A stretch of 64,000 nucleotides of DNA from Paraburkholderia sp. PREW-6R (GCF_039621805.1 NZ_CP155073.1:682001-746000); one strand, 5' to 3'; numbered from the stretch's first letter, positions 26,208 to 35,890 are shown. Notes: generated by a model not told the origin, from the sequence alone. Numbers and translations: made by a program.

Positions 26208-27491
26208 CGGGTTCGATGCCTTGAAGGCGGTCCGTACGAGTATCGAAAGAAAGGGCTTTCAAAAAAATCCAAAGCCAGAGAGGACGCTTCAGGCTGGACA
26301 GTGAGTGACCGGCGCAATGAATGTAATGTTGGCCGCGCCGGCCTGGCTCTGGCATCTGCGACAGTAAGACGAGGACGCGAAAGGCCTTTTAAAAACCTGT
26401 GGAAACCACATACGACGGCTACATTCTGGGCGGCGCCCGGTGTGTCGAACTGTGCGGTCGGCAACGCTATTGGCGTACTTTTGATGCGCGGCGCGTACAG
26501 AACGCATGTGAGCGGTTCACGACTTTGGATGGGTGCGGTGAGACAAGGGGACGGTCGCCCCAGGACTTCTGCGTGCTGTTTGTTTTTGTCGGCGATGCAC
26601 GTTGAAATGAGGGGTGCCGAAATCATAACGGCGTGCTGACGGGACCATTATTGATATGCAAACGGCTTTGAATAGGCGGGGCTAATCAAATCATTTTTAC
26701 CGGTGTGCGGTGTAAACCCTTAATAGCTAAATCCGCGTAATAAAAAAATTCGCAAAACAGAAAGGAAACGGCAATTAGGCCGGTCATTAAATGCATACTT
26801 TATATCCGCAAAAAGCGAATAAAAATGCTATGCGCGGAGGACCGGCCTCGGCATCTGGACGCGATTTCCGCCGCGGCGGGCTTTCAACCGTCTTTCAATG
26901 TGGCGTTAGCCGCCAGGCTTATTCCGCCAGCCTTTTTCGTAAATAGGGATCGATCATAATTTCGCCTTGACACCGTTTTGTGCGGCGAATTTCGCAACAT
27001 TAGAGGAAAAACTCTAGACGCTTGCCTGTTCCGTCACTCTTTGCACATCAATGGTGAATTTTTCGGCTAAATTCATTGCGAAAACCTTGATAATCACGCG
27101 CCGAAAATTCGAGAAATGCTGTTTAGAGCCCGGCATAGCTGGTTTGTGGCGGAAACCGCCGGTGTTAATCAAATCTGTGCATCACGGCTAAAAAATACTT
27201 TTATATTATTAATATAAATAGCCGAAATTACTCGAATTCGATGTTTTGTTACAACCTGTTACGTACCAAGGGTCGTTCAAAACGTTTCATCTGTGTAACA
27301 TGTGCCTTCCTTTCCAAGGCAGAACGAACGTTCTACTTGGACGGAGTGTGCTCGCTTGTTTGTGCCGCCTGGTCGGGGCGCATCGCCGCTCTGCCTTCCC
27401 ATTTCGTGTCCACCCGATGAGACCTCTTCAGGAGGCCTCAGGCTAGCGTTTGCCAGGTTTTTGGACGGTACAAACTCAACTGTGGCTTTTC
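26208..27491. other. Long AT-rich intergenic region upstream of the exopolysaccharide locus
   Basis: Nearly 1.3 kb with no supported gene. The left part (26208-26640) has ordinary composition and several overlapping short frames on both strands that look like chance. From about 26640 to 27300 the sequence is strikingly A/T-rich for this genome, with runs such as AATAAAAAAATT, and holds a 19-base palindrome at 27200-27218. It separates the divergent Sco set and the lipoprotein glycosidase gene, so it probably carries both promoters and sites for nucleoid-associated or specific regulators. A small RNA is possible but not demonstrable here. Confidence 0.5.
27200..27218. promoter_or_regulatory. 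Perfect A/T palindrome, candidate operator
   Basis: TTTATATTATTAATATAAA is a perfect inverted repeat of 9-base arms around a single T. It lies about 270 bp before the lipoprotein glycosidase start, in an A/T-rich region of an otherwise GC-rich window. A dimeric regulator site or a bent curved-DNA element is plausible. Confidence 0.45.
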
Positions 27492-28907
27492 ATGAGACTA
27501 CAAACCTTACGTAAGCATTCAATCTATTTAGTACTCCCAATTTTGGCGGCCTGTGGTGGCGAGAGCGGGGGAAGCACTGCAGCAGGCGTAGCCAATGCGG
27601 CCGATCCAACGGCTGTCGTGGATGTGGCAAAGCATCCGGCATCGGTAAGCGGTACGGCGATCCCGCCGGCAACGTCGATCAACGATTCGTCGGGCGCGGT
27701 CTGGACCGTGTCGAACGGCGTCGTGTACCGCGCGGGCAAAACCGCGGCGTTCACGATGAACGTCAAGCTGTTGCTGTGGTACGCAGGCAAGGTGTACCAG
27801 GAAAACACCGACAACAACTGGTGGGTCTGGCAGAACAACGTCTGGAACCAGACTACCGATCCTCGCCCGGCAACGACCTCGTCCAGCGCGTCGTCTGCGA
27901 CGGCCACAGCAAGTTCATCGAGCGCATCGGCCACCTCGACCTCCGCGGCGCAAACCGCGTCGGCAGCGATTCCTTTCGCGGGCATTAACGAGCACTACAA
28001 CTACGGCGGCATCTACACGTCGATTCCGTTGGCGACGCAAGCTGCAACCCTGACCGATCTCGGCTTGACGGGCAACCGCCAGGATATTCACTCGTACAGT
28101 CAGATCGATGCCGTTGCCAACACGGTGATTCCGGGCATGGGTTCGAAGATTTCCATCATGCCGATGATCGATGCCTATCCCTGGGATGATCCTTCGCTGA
28201 ACGGCGCCACGCCGACCGAAGCTAGCGCCTACGCGTATGCATACTCGATGGCGGCCTATGCGGCGACCAAGTTGAAGGGTGTGGCTGCGGTGGAATTCGG
28301 TAACGAATATGACCTTGACGGTCACAACAAACCCGTTGCCAACGACGGTGCGAACGTGTCGGACTTCGACAACAGCACGTGGCCGATTTTCCGCGGCGCA
28401 CTGCGTGGTTCATACGACGGCTGGCGCTCGGTGGATACGACTGGCGCGACGAAAGTGATCGCGACCGCGTCGTCAGGATTCCTGCATCTGGGCTGGTACA
28501 AGGGCATGCTGACCGGCACGCAGCCGGACGGCTCGACGGGTCATCCGGTCGTGAAGACCGACATCATCCAGTTGCACTGGTATTCGGATGGCGGCGATCC
28601 GGAAAATACGTGGGGTGTGACGGGCACGAACTACAACGTGCTGAAAAGCCTGCACGATGCCTACAACCTGCCAATCATGTTCACGGAGATCGGCGTCAAC
28701 ACCGACTTCTCGACAGCGCAGGCACAGACTTACATCGCCAAGACGATCCCGGAACTGTACGCGGCTAAAGCCACGTATAACGTGATCGGATTCAACTGGT
28801 ACGAGCTGTACGACGATCCCACCGGTCAGTATGGCATCTTGACGAGCAGCGGGGCGCAAAAGCCGATCTACGCGGCTATCAAGCAGGCCGTCGCGGGCTT
28901 GAAGTAA
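27492..28907 (+). CDS. Lipoprotein with clan GH-A glycosidase domain
   Basis: 471-residue exported lipoprotein. The signal MRLQTLRKHS...PILAAC has a clear lipobox with Cys21. Residues about 60-130 form a small beta module (SGAVWTVSNGVVYRAG, then NNWWVWQNNVWNQT). A Ser/Ala/Thr linker of about 30 residues follows, then a TIM-barrel domain from about 160. The catalytic pair is visible as Asn271-Glu272 (FGNEYD, acid/base) and Glu399 (FTEIGVN, nucleophile), the clan GH-A arrangement of GH5/GH39-like enzymes. I chose the ATG at 27492 because it gives the lipoprotein signal; no good ribosome site is seen. It opens the exopolysaccharide locus and probably trims or binds the polymer at the outer membrane. 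Confidence 0.82.
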   Translation: MRLQTLRKHSIYLVLPILAACGGESGGSTAAGVANAADPTAVVDVAKHPASVSGTAIPPATSINDSSGAVWTVSNGVVYRAGKTAAFTMNVKLLLWYAGKVYQENTDNNWWVWQNNVWNQTTDPRPATTSSSASSATATASSSSASATSTSAAQTASAAIPFAGINEHYNYGGIYTSIPLATQAATLTDLGLTGNRQDIHSYSQIDAVANTVIPGMGSKISIMPMIDAYPWDDPSLNGATPTEASAYAYAYSMAAYAATKLKGVAAVEFGNEYDLDGHNKPVANDGANVSDFDNSTWPIFRGALRGSYDGWRSVDTTGATKVIATASSGFLHLGWYKGMLTGTQPDGSTGHPVVKTDIIQLHWYSDGGDPENTWGVTGTNYNVLKSLHDAYNLPIMFTEIGVNTDFSTAQAQTYIAKTIPELYAAKATYNVIGFNWYELYDDPTGQYGILTSSGAQKPIYAAIKQAVAGLK

Positions 28908-28978
28908 CGGCTGGCCCGCCAGGCGGGTGCGAGTGGGTGCAAGCGGGTCCACGCGAGTCCGCCTGCTTCGGGCCGAGT

Positions 28979-29020
28979 CCGACCGGACGATTGCCGGGCA
29001 CGGCAATGTCATCCGGTCGG
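28979..29020. terminator. Bidirectional hairpin between convergent genes
   Basis: CCGACCGGA at 28979-28987 pairs with TCCGGTCGG at 29012-29020, and inside it TTGCCG pairs with CGGCAA around a GGCA loop. It sits between the convergent glycosidase and GT2 genes. No U-rich tail is evident on either side. Confidence 0.55.
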
Positions 29021-29059
29021 TCCCGGCATGTAAAAGCGTGTGGTTGCTTCGAGCGAGCC

Positions 29060-30040
29060 TCAACGTTCGCTGAAGCGCCTCACGAAGCTGTAAAAGATCC
29101 GTGGATGGATCTTGAGCAGACACATCGCAAATGTGAGTTTGGGTCGGCTGTCCGCATACATGCGGTACAGATGCTGCGGGTGCAGCCGTTCCGAAACGAT
29201 ACGCAAGAAGGGCAGTGCCGACTGATAGGTCGGTGCTCTCATCGCGACCTGGAACGCAACCGTTCTGAAGCCCCAGATATATTTCAGCCTGAAAAGACGC
29301 ACGCTCCGGTTTCTGATCGGCATCGAGGCCGTGGTCTTCTCCACCAGATCCATGATCGAGAAGAGGTCGAGGATCTTCGGATTGAAGCGCGTCGAGATAC
29401 CCGTGTCGCGGAATACATAAAAATACAGCCGATCCGGTATCAGGCGAACCACCTTCGAGCGCCCCAAGGTCTGCACCGACACACAGATATCTTCGTAGAT
29501 GAGTCCACTCGGATGATGAACATCCGCGAAGATCGAGCGCCGCACCAGCTTGTTCCAGCAGTACGCCTGCAACTTCAGGTCCATGATTCCTTCGACGGCC
29601 TCGACACCCGTGATGACCTTGTCGTCGCAATCAATCTGGTAATTGACCGTTCCATCGGCAAGCACGTTCGTCGCGGCGAACATCACGACGTCGGCGTCAT
29701 GCTTCTCCGCTTCCTCGATCACGCGCTCGATCAGGTTGGGTTTTACATAGTCGTCACTGTCGACGCATAGGACATAATCGCCGCGCGCGTGCTCAACGGC
29801 GATCCGGCGGGATTCCGCCAATCCCTGATTCTGCTCGTTCGTGACGAGCTTCCACGCCACTTTGTCCTGCGCCTCCAGAATGCGTCTCGCGATGGCACCG
29901 GAACGGTCCGGGCTGCGATCGTCGACCGCGATGATCTCGAATTGATTCGAAGTCTGCGCCAGTAGCGACACGAGGCACGCCTCGATGTACGGCTCGACGT
30001 TATACATTGGAAGCAGAACACTGACTTTAGGCACGGTCAT
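29060..30040 (-). CDS. GT2 family glycosyltransferase
   Basis: 326-residue inverting glycosyltransferase with the GT-A fold. It starts VPKVSVLLPMYNVEPYIEAC, with the UDP-binding Asp in IIAVDDRSPDRS and the metal-binding DxD as CVDSDDY near 95. The acceptor side carries IYEDICVS. The C-terminal third is basic and probably touches the membrane. The ATG at 30040 is preceded by GGAGG at a good distance; the frame extending upstream is not coding. It is transcribed alone on the minus strand within the exopolysaccharide locus and is divergent from a second GT2 gene across a 586-bp gap. Confidence 0.9.
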   Translation of the reverse strand: MTVPKVSVLLPMYNVEPYIEACLVSLLAQTSNQFEIIAVDDRSPDRSGAIARRILEAQDKVAWKLVTNEQNQGLAESRRIAVEHARGDYVLCVDSDDYVKPNLIERVIEEAEKHDADVVMFAATNVLADGTVNYQIDCDDKVITGVEAVEGIMDLKLQAYCWNKLVRRSIFADVHHPSGLIYEDICVSVQTLGRSKVVRLIPDRLYFYVFRDTGISTRFNPKILDLFSIMDLVEKTTASMPIRNRSVRLFRLKYIWGFRTVAFQVAMRAPTYQSALPFLRIVSERLHPQHLYRMYADSRPKLTFAMCLLKIHPRIFYSFVRRFSER

Positions 30041-30626
30041 AAGTTGGGCCTCCAGATTGATGGGTCGACGGCGTTTTGTTTGAGGAATGCGGCCCCGGTC
30101 GGCAGAATTCCATTTAAAGAAACAGGTTAACGCGTACTTATCGTCTGGTCGGTGCGATACATCACACTTCAAAATCCGGCATTCATTTAATACTGTCGGC
30201 GCAGCTGGATATATCACTGGCCTTTCCTGATGGCCTTGCTCGGCGCTGTCGCGCGGTTCCGGCTCATGCGCTCACGTGCCGGCCTGCTATCCACTCCAAC
30301 GCAGCCGCCACGGTCCTTTCATCTTGTGCGCCGGCACTGTGGGCTTCCGAACGTACGATATCCGCGGCGCACCGCAATATAGGGGTGTACTCGGGGGTGT
30401 ACCGTCAATTGCGGTTTTTTGACGCTCAGACGACCTGGTCCTTTGCGGCAGGCCACGCGCAAGTATCGGCGCGATATGAGAGCAACGATTTCGCAGCCGG
30501 ACAGGTTATTAAGGGGCAGTTCAATTTCCGACTTCCGGATTTGCATACCCGGTGGCATCCGCCGCATTGCCTTCGTCGCTTATCAGGCAAATTTTCGAAC
30601 CATCGATTTAAAGAGTCGACCAGCCT
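30041..30626. other. Divergent intergenic region between two GT2 genes
   Basis: 586 bp without a gene. It must hold promoters for both GT2 genes. The plus-strand leader contains two GGGGTGTAC repeats (30382-30390 and 30394-30402) flanked by an inverted repeat followed by six T, described separately. No confident -35/-10 pair could be assigned. Confidence 0.5.
30371..30420 (+). promoter_or_regulatory. Attenuator-like inverted repeat with T tract
   Basis: ACCGCAAT at 30371-30378 can pair with ATTGCGGT at 30408-30415, and the second arm runs straight into TTTTTT. The 29-base loop contains the two GGGGTGTAC repeats. The element lies about 210 bp before the GT2 gene at 30627, so a leader terminator or attenuator of the exopolysaccharide operon is possible. 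The long loop weakens the case. Confidence 0.35.
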
Positions 30627-31694
30627 ATGAAACCAGTGGATAAAAGCAGTAGCGAGACAATTTTGTCCGTGGTCATTCCGGCCTTTAATGTCGAGCACTA
30701 CATCGGTGTCGCGCTCGAATCGGCAATCGCCCAACCGCGTTCCGAAGAAATCGAGTTCATCGTCGTCGACGATGGTTCGACCGACGGCACGCTGGAACAG
30801 ATTCTCAAAGTGAAGGCGAGTGCGCCGACTCACAAGATCACCGTTATCCACCAGGAAAATCAGGGTGTAAGCGCCGCGCGCAATGTCGGTATCGCACGAG
30901 CCGCATCTCCGTATATCGGCTTTCTCGACTCGGACGACGAGTGGGGCGCAAACTTTACCGCGGTCATCATGCCGATGCTCGACGCAGGGACGGCCGACAT
31001 CATCGAATTCAATGTAGGCATTATCGACGTAAAAGGGCGTGTGGTCGATCAGCTGCAGATCGTCAACGATTCGACGGTCGGCCTGCGCAATAACGGCGCG
31101 GCAGCCTTGATGGCGTTTGCGCAGATCTGCGAAGTGCACTCCGGTGCGCGCGTGTACCGCCGCTCGCTGTGGGACGGTGTCGAGTTTCCCGTCGATTGCA
31201 TCTATGAAGATGCGTGGGCGATTCCACGCGTGTACGCCCGTGCGAAAACGCTCTTTGGTATCGCCGATCAGCTGTATTACTACCGTCGCCGCGCGGGCAG
31301 CATTACGCAGACCACGACTCTGCGCGCAGTGGAGTGTGTGGCCCGCTTTGCAGGCGAAGCGCTGGACCAGAGCGAAAAAGACGCGCATCACGCCTTCTGG
31401 CTGGCGTTATTTCAGAAATTCTTCGCCAACCAGTGCTTCCTGACGTCTCGCGTCGATGCCGCTTCGCTCACGGCCGCCATGGAACTGGTGGAGGCCACTG
31501 CATCCAAGTATCGCGACTTTGCGATCCGCCAGAAAGAACCTTTGCCGCCGCTGCGTTATCGCGCGCAGATCACGGTCAACCGTCGTGTTTTCCAGATGAA
31601 AAAGCTTGTCAAACGCACGCTCGGGTTGGACCTGCGGGCGCCGGTGGCCGCGCCGCGCCGGGTCGAGCCACGCAAGGCCGAAGACCATCTTTGA
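30627..31694 (+). CDS. GT2 family glycosyltransferase
   Basis: 355-residue GT-A glycosyltransferase. The N-terminal domain reads LSVVIPAFNVEHYIGVALES, then FIVVDDGSTDGTLEQIL with the nucleotide-binding Asp, and GFLDSDDEW with the DxD-type metal site near 100. The region DCIYEDAWAIPRVYARAK near 195 is the acceptor-binding block. The tail is basic. It is the first gene of the plus-strand exopolysaccharide operon and is 38 bp before the dimethylformamidase-like gene. It would add a sugar to the lipid-linked repeat unit; donor and linkage are not readable. Confidence 0.9.
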   Translation: MKPVDKSSSETILSVVIPAFNVEHYIGVALESAIAQPRSEEIEFIVVDDGSTDGTLEQILKVKASAPTHKITVIHQENQGVSAARNVGIARAASPYIGFLDSDDEWGANFTAVIMPMLDAGTADIIEFNVGIIDVKGRVVDQLQIVNDSTVGLRNNGAAALMAFAQICEVHSGARVYRRSLWDGVEFPVDCIYEDAWAIPRVYARAKTLFGIADQLYYYRRRAGSITQTTTLRAVECVARFAGEALDQSEKDAHHAFWLALFQKFFANQCFLTSRVDAASLTAAMELVEATASKYRDFAIRQKEPLPPLRYRAQITVNRRVFQMKKLVKRTLGLDLRAPVAAPRRVEPRKAEDHL

Positions 31695-31732
31695 ACCGGC
31701 CGTAAAAAACGACATTTCGGGACGCGCGATAC

Positions 31733-33229
31733 ATGCAACTTTATCCAATTCACCCATCCTTCACGGTCGGAGATTGTTTCGATCTGGCCGTGCAGCCGCG
31801 TAGCAGATTTTCGATCGCGATCTACCAGCAGCAGGGCGGGGAGTCGATGGTCTGGGTCAGCAGCGTGATCGTCGCGGGCACGCGCGACGTCGCGGCGAAA
31901 TTGTCTAACGGCCGGTACGTGTTCGAATCGACGCATGAACGCAAGGCCGTTCGCTACGACGAGGACTGGAACTGGCCGACCATCACCGTCAAGCTGGACG
32001 CGCAAGGTTTGGGTAGCGGCGCCTATGCGGCGGTCGCGTTCGAAGTGAATGCAGACGGCGAACCGCGGACTGAAGTCGGTCGCCGCTGCATGGCGCGCCA
32101 GCCGATTTTCGCCACGCCGCCGGACAGTGACGGGATGGCGCTGATCATCGCGCGCCCGCGTGGGCCCGCCGCGAAAATTGCGTACATCGTGCCGATCGCG
32201 ACCTACCACGCGTACAACTCGATCGGCGGCGGCTCTTTTTACGGCGATCCCGTGCATCGCACGAAGCCGCAGACGAAGGTCACGCTATTGCGTCCGGGCG
32301 GGGGTCTGGGTGCGCAACTGGGCTATCCCGACGACGCGTACGACCTTCGCTCCCCGCGCCAGCATTTCACGCACTGGGACGCGAAGTTCATCCGCTGGTT
32401 GCATGCGCATGATTTCGCCTGCGATTTTTTTACCGACGTGGATCTTCACCGCGCCACCGATCTGGACCTCACGCAATACAGCGTGATGCTGAGCGTCGGC
32501 CATCACGAATACTGGAGTCAGGAAATGCGCGACCATGTCGCGCGTTTCATCGCGAATGGCGGCAATCTCGCCGTTTTCAGCGGCAACACCTGCTATCGCC
32601 CCGTCGATTTCGGCCCCAGCGCCGACATCAATGCGATCAGGACGATGAACCGGCTCGGCGAATCGTGGCCGGGCTACAACGAGAGCGACCTGATTGGCCT
32701 GAGCTACGGCTACGGCGGCGCGAAGTACGGTGTCTGGAACCGGTGGCGTCGCAAATGGCTGAAGCCGGAGCGCGAGCCAATCGGCTTCACGGTGCGGCGG
32801 CACGACCATTGGGTGTTCGAAGGTACGCAACTGAAGGACGGCGACACGTTCGGCGCAGAAGACCGGCTGGTCGGCTATGAAGCGGACGGTGTGCCGCCCG
32901 TAGCGAACGGCTTCGAGAAGCTGGCTGACTCCGTGCAGCTCGTGGGCTGGGATGTTGGCGGCTTCGCGGCGCTGGGCGTGTTCAAACCGGATTTCGGCAG
33001 CGGCGCGAACGGCGGTCAGGTCTTCAACTGCGGTACGACAGACTGGTCGCGTGTGCTGCTTGACGAGCGCGCATCCAGTCACGCCGTCGTTGAACAAATC
33101 ACCTTGAACGTCATGCACAGATTTCTGGCCGGCATGAAAGAGGGTGCCGCAACCGAATCGTTGCCAGCCGGCGAAACCGGTGGTGCGCTTCGCAACCAGC
33201 TGGCTCAGACCAATGCGGAGAATGCATGA
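31733..33229 (+). CDS. N,N-dimethylformamidase large-subunit-like protein
   Basis: 498-residue soluble protein without signal peptide. Residues about 135-470 resemble the C-terminal catalytic domain of the N,N-dimethylformamidase large subunit, an iron-dependent amidase: PIATYHAYNSIGGGSFYG, DFFTDVDLH, then LSVGHHEYWSQEMRDHV and NLAVFSGNTCYRP. Those proteins are about 760 residues, so this is a shorter version with a different N-terminal beta domain. An amidase acting on a sugar N-acyl group, or a non-enzymatic glutamine-amidotransferase-like fold, are both possible. It lies between a glycosyltransferase and the polymerase gene (ATGA overlap with the latter), so a job on the polysaccharide repeat unit is inferred. 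Confidence 0.75.
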   Translation: MQLYPIHPSFTVGDCFDLAVQPRSRFSIAIYQQQGGESMVWVSSVIVAGTRDVAAKLSNGRYVFESTHERKAVRYDEDWNWPTITVKLDAQGLGSGAYAAVAFEVNADGEPRTEVGRRCMARQPIFATPPDSDGMALIIARPRGPAAKIAYIVPIATYHAYNSIGGGSFYGDPVHRTKPQTKVTLLRPGGGLGAQLGYPDDAYDLRSPRQHFTHWDAKFIRWLHAHDFACDFFTDVDLHRATDLDLTQYSVMLSVGHHEYWSQEMRDHVARFIANGGNLAVFSGNTCYRPVDFGPSADINAIRTMNRLGESWPGYNESDLIGLSYGYGGAKYGVWNRWRRKWLKPEREPIGFTVRRHDHWVFEGTQLKDGDTFGAEDRLVGYEADGVPPVANGFEKLADSVQLVGWDVGGFAALGVFKPDFGSGANGGQVFNCGTTDWSRVLLDERASSHAVVEQITLNVMHRFLAGMKEGAATESLPAGETGGALRNQLAQTNAENA

Positions 33230-34470
33230 TGGGCGCTCTTTGGGTAACGACTTTTTTTCTTGGCGTGTTGGGCGACGTCATGTCAGGCGTGGTGCGCTAT
33301 TACACGTCGGCCATGGGCGTACCGCAGGCCATCTATCTGCCCAAGGCGATGATGGCGATCTGTATCGCGCTCATCGTGGTGCAGCGTCCGAAGGTGACGC
33401 ATCTGTTCGTTGCAATGTATCTGGCGATGCAGGCGTGCGTGTCCATGACCAACGGGATCGGCATTAGCGCGGTCGCGTTCTGGGCCTGGACGGTACTGCC
33501 CCTGTTCTTCGCGCTGTCAGCGCCGCCCGAAGCGATCGACATCCTCAATAGGCCTCGCGCCCGCGTGTCGGCCGTGCTGGTGCTCCTGATCTGCGTGGCA
33601 GGGGTGATGATCAATTACTTCGGCCTGCTGAGCCCGGCGCCGTGGATCGGCGCCAGCACGATGGTCGGGGACACGGCAGTGCACGTGTCCGATGCGAACT
33701 TCGTCGGCACGACGCCGCGTTTGCCGGGATTTGGACGCGATAGCGCCGCCACTGGACTGATGCTCGGCCTCCTCGCCACGTGGCTCGTGCCGCGTTGCAG
33801 AACGATGATCGCGGCATTGCTGTTGCTCGGGATCGCAGGCTTCGCCATCTGGGCGACCACCAATAAGACGTCTCTGGTGGCGGTCGTGATCGTTCTCGGT
33901 GTGGCACGTTTCTGTCAGCTGCGCAACCTGCGCAAAGCCACCATTTTTGCGGCGGCCGGCGCGCTGCTGATTCCGCTCGCCGCCTATGTGATCACGTCGG
34001 CGGTCAATGAGTCGCTGATTGGCGGCGGTGCGCTGAGTTCGTTCCAGGACCGGTTCGACAACACCTGGCCGCTGCTGCTGCACGGCATCCTGCGCGAAAA
34101 CATGATCTGGTTCGGCATCGGTCCGGGCGGATTCGGCGCGGCGACCAGCTACTACCAGAGCAATTTCGGCTTCAACACGGGGTACGCGGACAACATCACG
34201 TTGTGGACCATCGCGAATTTTGGTGTCGTCGGAGTGGTTATTTGCTGTCTTCTGTTATCCAGAATACTTTTCTCGAGCGAGTCGAGGGATAAAGTGGCTT
34301 GGGCGATGATGATGTTCCTGTTGATCAGCGGAATTACAACGGACATCTTCGAATCGGTTGGCTGCCTGCTCTTTTTCGGCGTCGCAGCCAAAGCGTTATG
34401 GCTGGACGTGGGCGTTACGCGTTTTCAGCTGAACCCGCAGTTCAGATTGCCGTTCAAGCGAATATTTTGA
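33226..34470 (+). CDS. Wzy-like polysaccharide polymerase/O-antigen-ligase family
   Basis: 414-residue polytopic inner-membrane protein with about ten or eleven hydrophobic helices and a larger periplasmic loop around 240-290 (GGALSSFQDRFDNTWPLLLH), followed by IGPGGFGAATSYYQSNFG. This is the layout of Wzy polymerases and WaaL ligases, whose sequences are poorly conserved. Its place next to Wzc-like and Wzx-like genes favours a polymerase for the exopolysaccharide. The ATG at 33226 overlaps the previous stop in ATGA, with a second ATG directly after. The gap to the following glycosidase gene is 70 bp. Confidence 0.8.
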   Translation: MMGALWVTTFFLGVLGDVMSGVVRYYTSAMGVPQAIYLPKAMMAICIALIVVQRPKVTHLFVAMYLAMQACVSMTNGIGISAVAFWAWTVLPLFFALSAPPEAIDILNRPRARVSAVLVLLICVAGVMINYFGLLSPAPWIGASTMVGDTAVHVSDANFVGTTPRLPGFGRDSAATGLMLGLLATWLVPRCRTMIAALLLLGIAGFAIWATTNKTSLVAVVIVLGVARFCQLRNLRKATIFAAAGALLIPLAAYVITSAVNESLIGGGALSSFQDRFDNTWPLLLHGILRENMIWFGIGPGGFGAATSYYQSNFGFNTGYADNITLWTIANFGVVGVVICCLLLSRILFSSESRDKVAWAMMMFLLISGITTDIFESVGCLLFFGVAAKALWLDVGVTRFQLNPQFRLPFKRIF

Positions 34471-34540
34471 AGCGGTGACCGACAAATAATTCGAGCAGAT
34501 GGGGCGCGCCGCGCCGACGTTCTGTTCCAGGGGGTAGCAA

Positions 34541-35890
34541 ATGGCAGTTCAGCGAGACAAGCGGTCGAATCGCATCGTGCTCGTCACGATGTGCGCCGGC
34601 GTGGTGATTGCGCTGGCCAGCTCATGGTTCGTCCGTTCTTTCGCGATGACGGCTGAACCCGCAGTGGTTCTGAATGGAAAAGCCGCTTCCGACGAAATGT
34701 CCTATGTCGCGCTGCCGTCGTTTGTGGCCGCCCGCGCCGAGACAGGTGTTGCGATTCACGATATCGCCGACACCAGGCTGCTCGACGCCGTGAAAGACGT
34801 CGGTTTCTCGTTTGTTCGTACCGATCTTTTCTGGGAAGCGGTTCAGGCGCCGGACGGCTGGCATTTCGGTTCATTCGACAAGCTGGTGTCGAACCTTGCG
34901 CAACGACAGCTAGGGGCGTTGTTCATTCTTGGTTACAAGCACTACCAGTTCAGTCCGGACCAGCCGCCGACCACACCTGCCCAGCTCAATGCTTTTTATA
35001 CGTACGTTCAGCAGTCGGTGAACCGGTATCGCGGTGCGAACGTTCGATTCGAAGTATGGAATGAAGAGGACGACAAGGTGTACTGGCTTGCCGATCCGTC
35101 ACCGACGAACTACAGGAATCTGCTGAAGACTGCCGTCAAGGCGGCAAGAGCAGCAAATCCCACGGTGACGATCGCATCGGGCGGCGTGCAGCAGATCGAT
35201 CTGGATTTCATCCGTTCCGTCGGCGACATTTCGAGCGCGACGCTGACCGGACCCGACGCGATCAGTGTGCATCCTTATCGCCAGGAGTATCCGGAGACAG
35301 TCTTCGCGGACTACCGGAAGTTGCGCGAGCAACTGTCGACGTACAAAAACTCGCCGGCCGTGTGGTCGACGGAATGGTCATACCCGAGCTTTGGCTACAA
35401 GTATGTGGCGGCGATCGGCAATGGGCATGCGCCTCACGCATTGGCGCTGCAGGCGAACTACGCGGTGCGGCGCTTTCTCGTGGACTGGATCTCCGGAGTA
35501 GGGCTCACCGCGTACTACGACATGCGCGACGACGGTACCAATCCGACCGATCGCGAACACAATTTTGGTCTGCTGGATGCAAGCAATAACAGACTGCCGG
35601 CGTATGACGCCTCGAAGCATCTGTTTGCGTTCACCGCGGATACGAAGAGTGCAAAGTACTTCATCGACGAGGACCATCATTACATCGTCCTGAAGCTGGC
35701 AACGCGGACGGGTGCCACGAAATACGTGATCTGGTCATACGGTGACGGTAGCGCGGTGAAGCTGGATATCTCGCATCTGCCGGGCCGCGCAGCGATCACC
35801 GACATGTACGGCAAGCCGATCGGTACGACCGGCACGCTCACGGTTCCTGAAACATCAGGTCCGGTTTTCATCAGCATGACGTCCTGGTAG
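34541..35890 (+). CDS. PslG-like glycoside hydrolase (GH39/GH5 type)
   Basis: 449-residue glycosidase anchored or exported by an N-terminal hydrophobic segment (about 12-34). The TIM barrel shows LFWEAVQAPDGWHFGSFD near 107-124, acid/base Glu175 in FEVWNEED and nucleophile Glu278 in VWSTEWSY. The best comparison known to me is Pseudomonas PslG, a GH39 endoglycosidase encoded in the Psl locus that cuts or clears polymer during secretion. A small beta-sandwich domain closes the protein (LKLATRTGATKYVIWSYG onwards). It lies between the polymerase and the Wzc-like kinase. It is the second secreted glycosidase of this locus. Confidence 0.85.
   Translation: MAVQRDKRSNRIVLVTMCAGVVIALASSWFVRSFAMTAEPAVVLNGKAASDEMSYVALPSFVAARAETGVAIHDIADTRLLDAVKDVGFSFVRTDLFWEAVQAPDGWHFGSFDKLVSNLAQRQLGALFILGYKHYQFSPDQPPTTPAQLNAFYTYVQQSVNRYRGANVRFEVWNEEDDKVYWLADPSPTNYRNLLKTAVKAARAANPTVTIASGGVQQIDLDFIRSVGDISSATLTGPDAISVHPYRQEYPETVFADYRKLREQLSTYKNSPAVWSTEWSYPSFGYKYVAAIGNGHAPHALALQANYAVRRFLVDWISGVGLTAYYDMRDDGTNPTDREHNFGLLDASNNRLPAYDASKHLFAFTADTKSAKYFIDEDHHYIVLKLATRTGATKYVIWSYGDGSAVKLDISHLPGRAAITDMYGKPIGTTGTLTVPETSGPVFISMTSW

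Noticed and set aside
26301..26639. 112-codon frame in the long intergenic region, with a 140-codon frame opposite
   Set aside because: Both lack ribosome sites and recognisable sequence, and they overlap almost completely on opposite strands.
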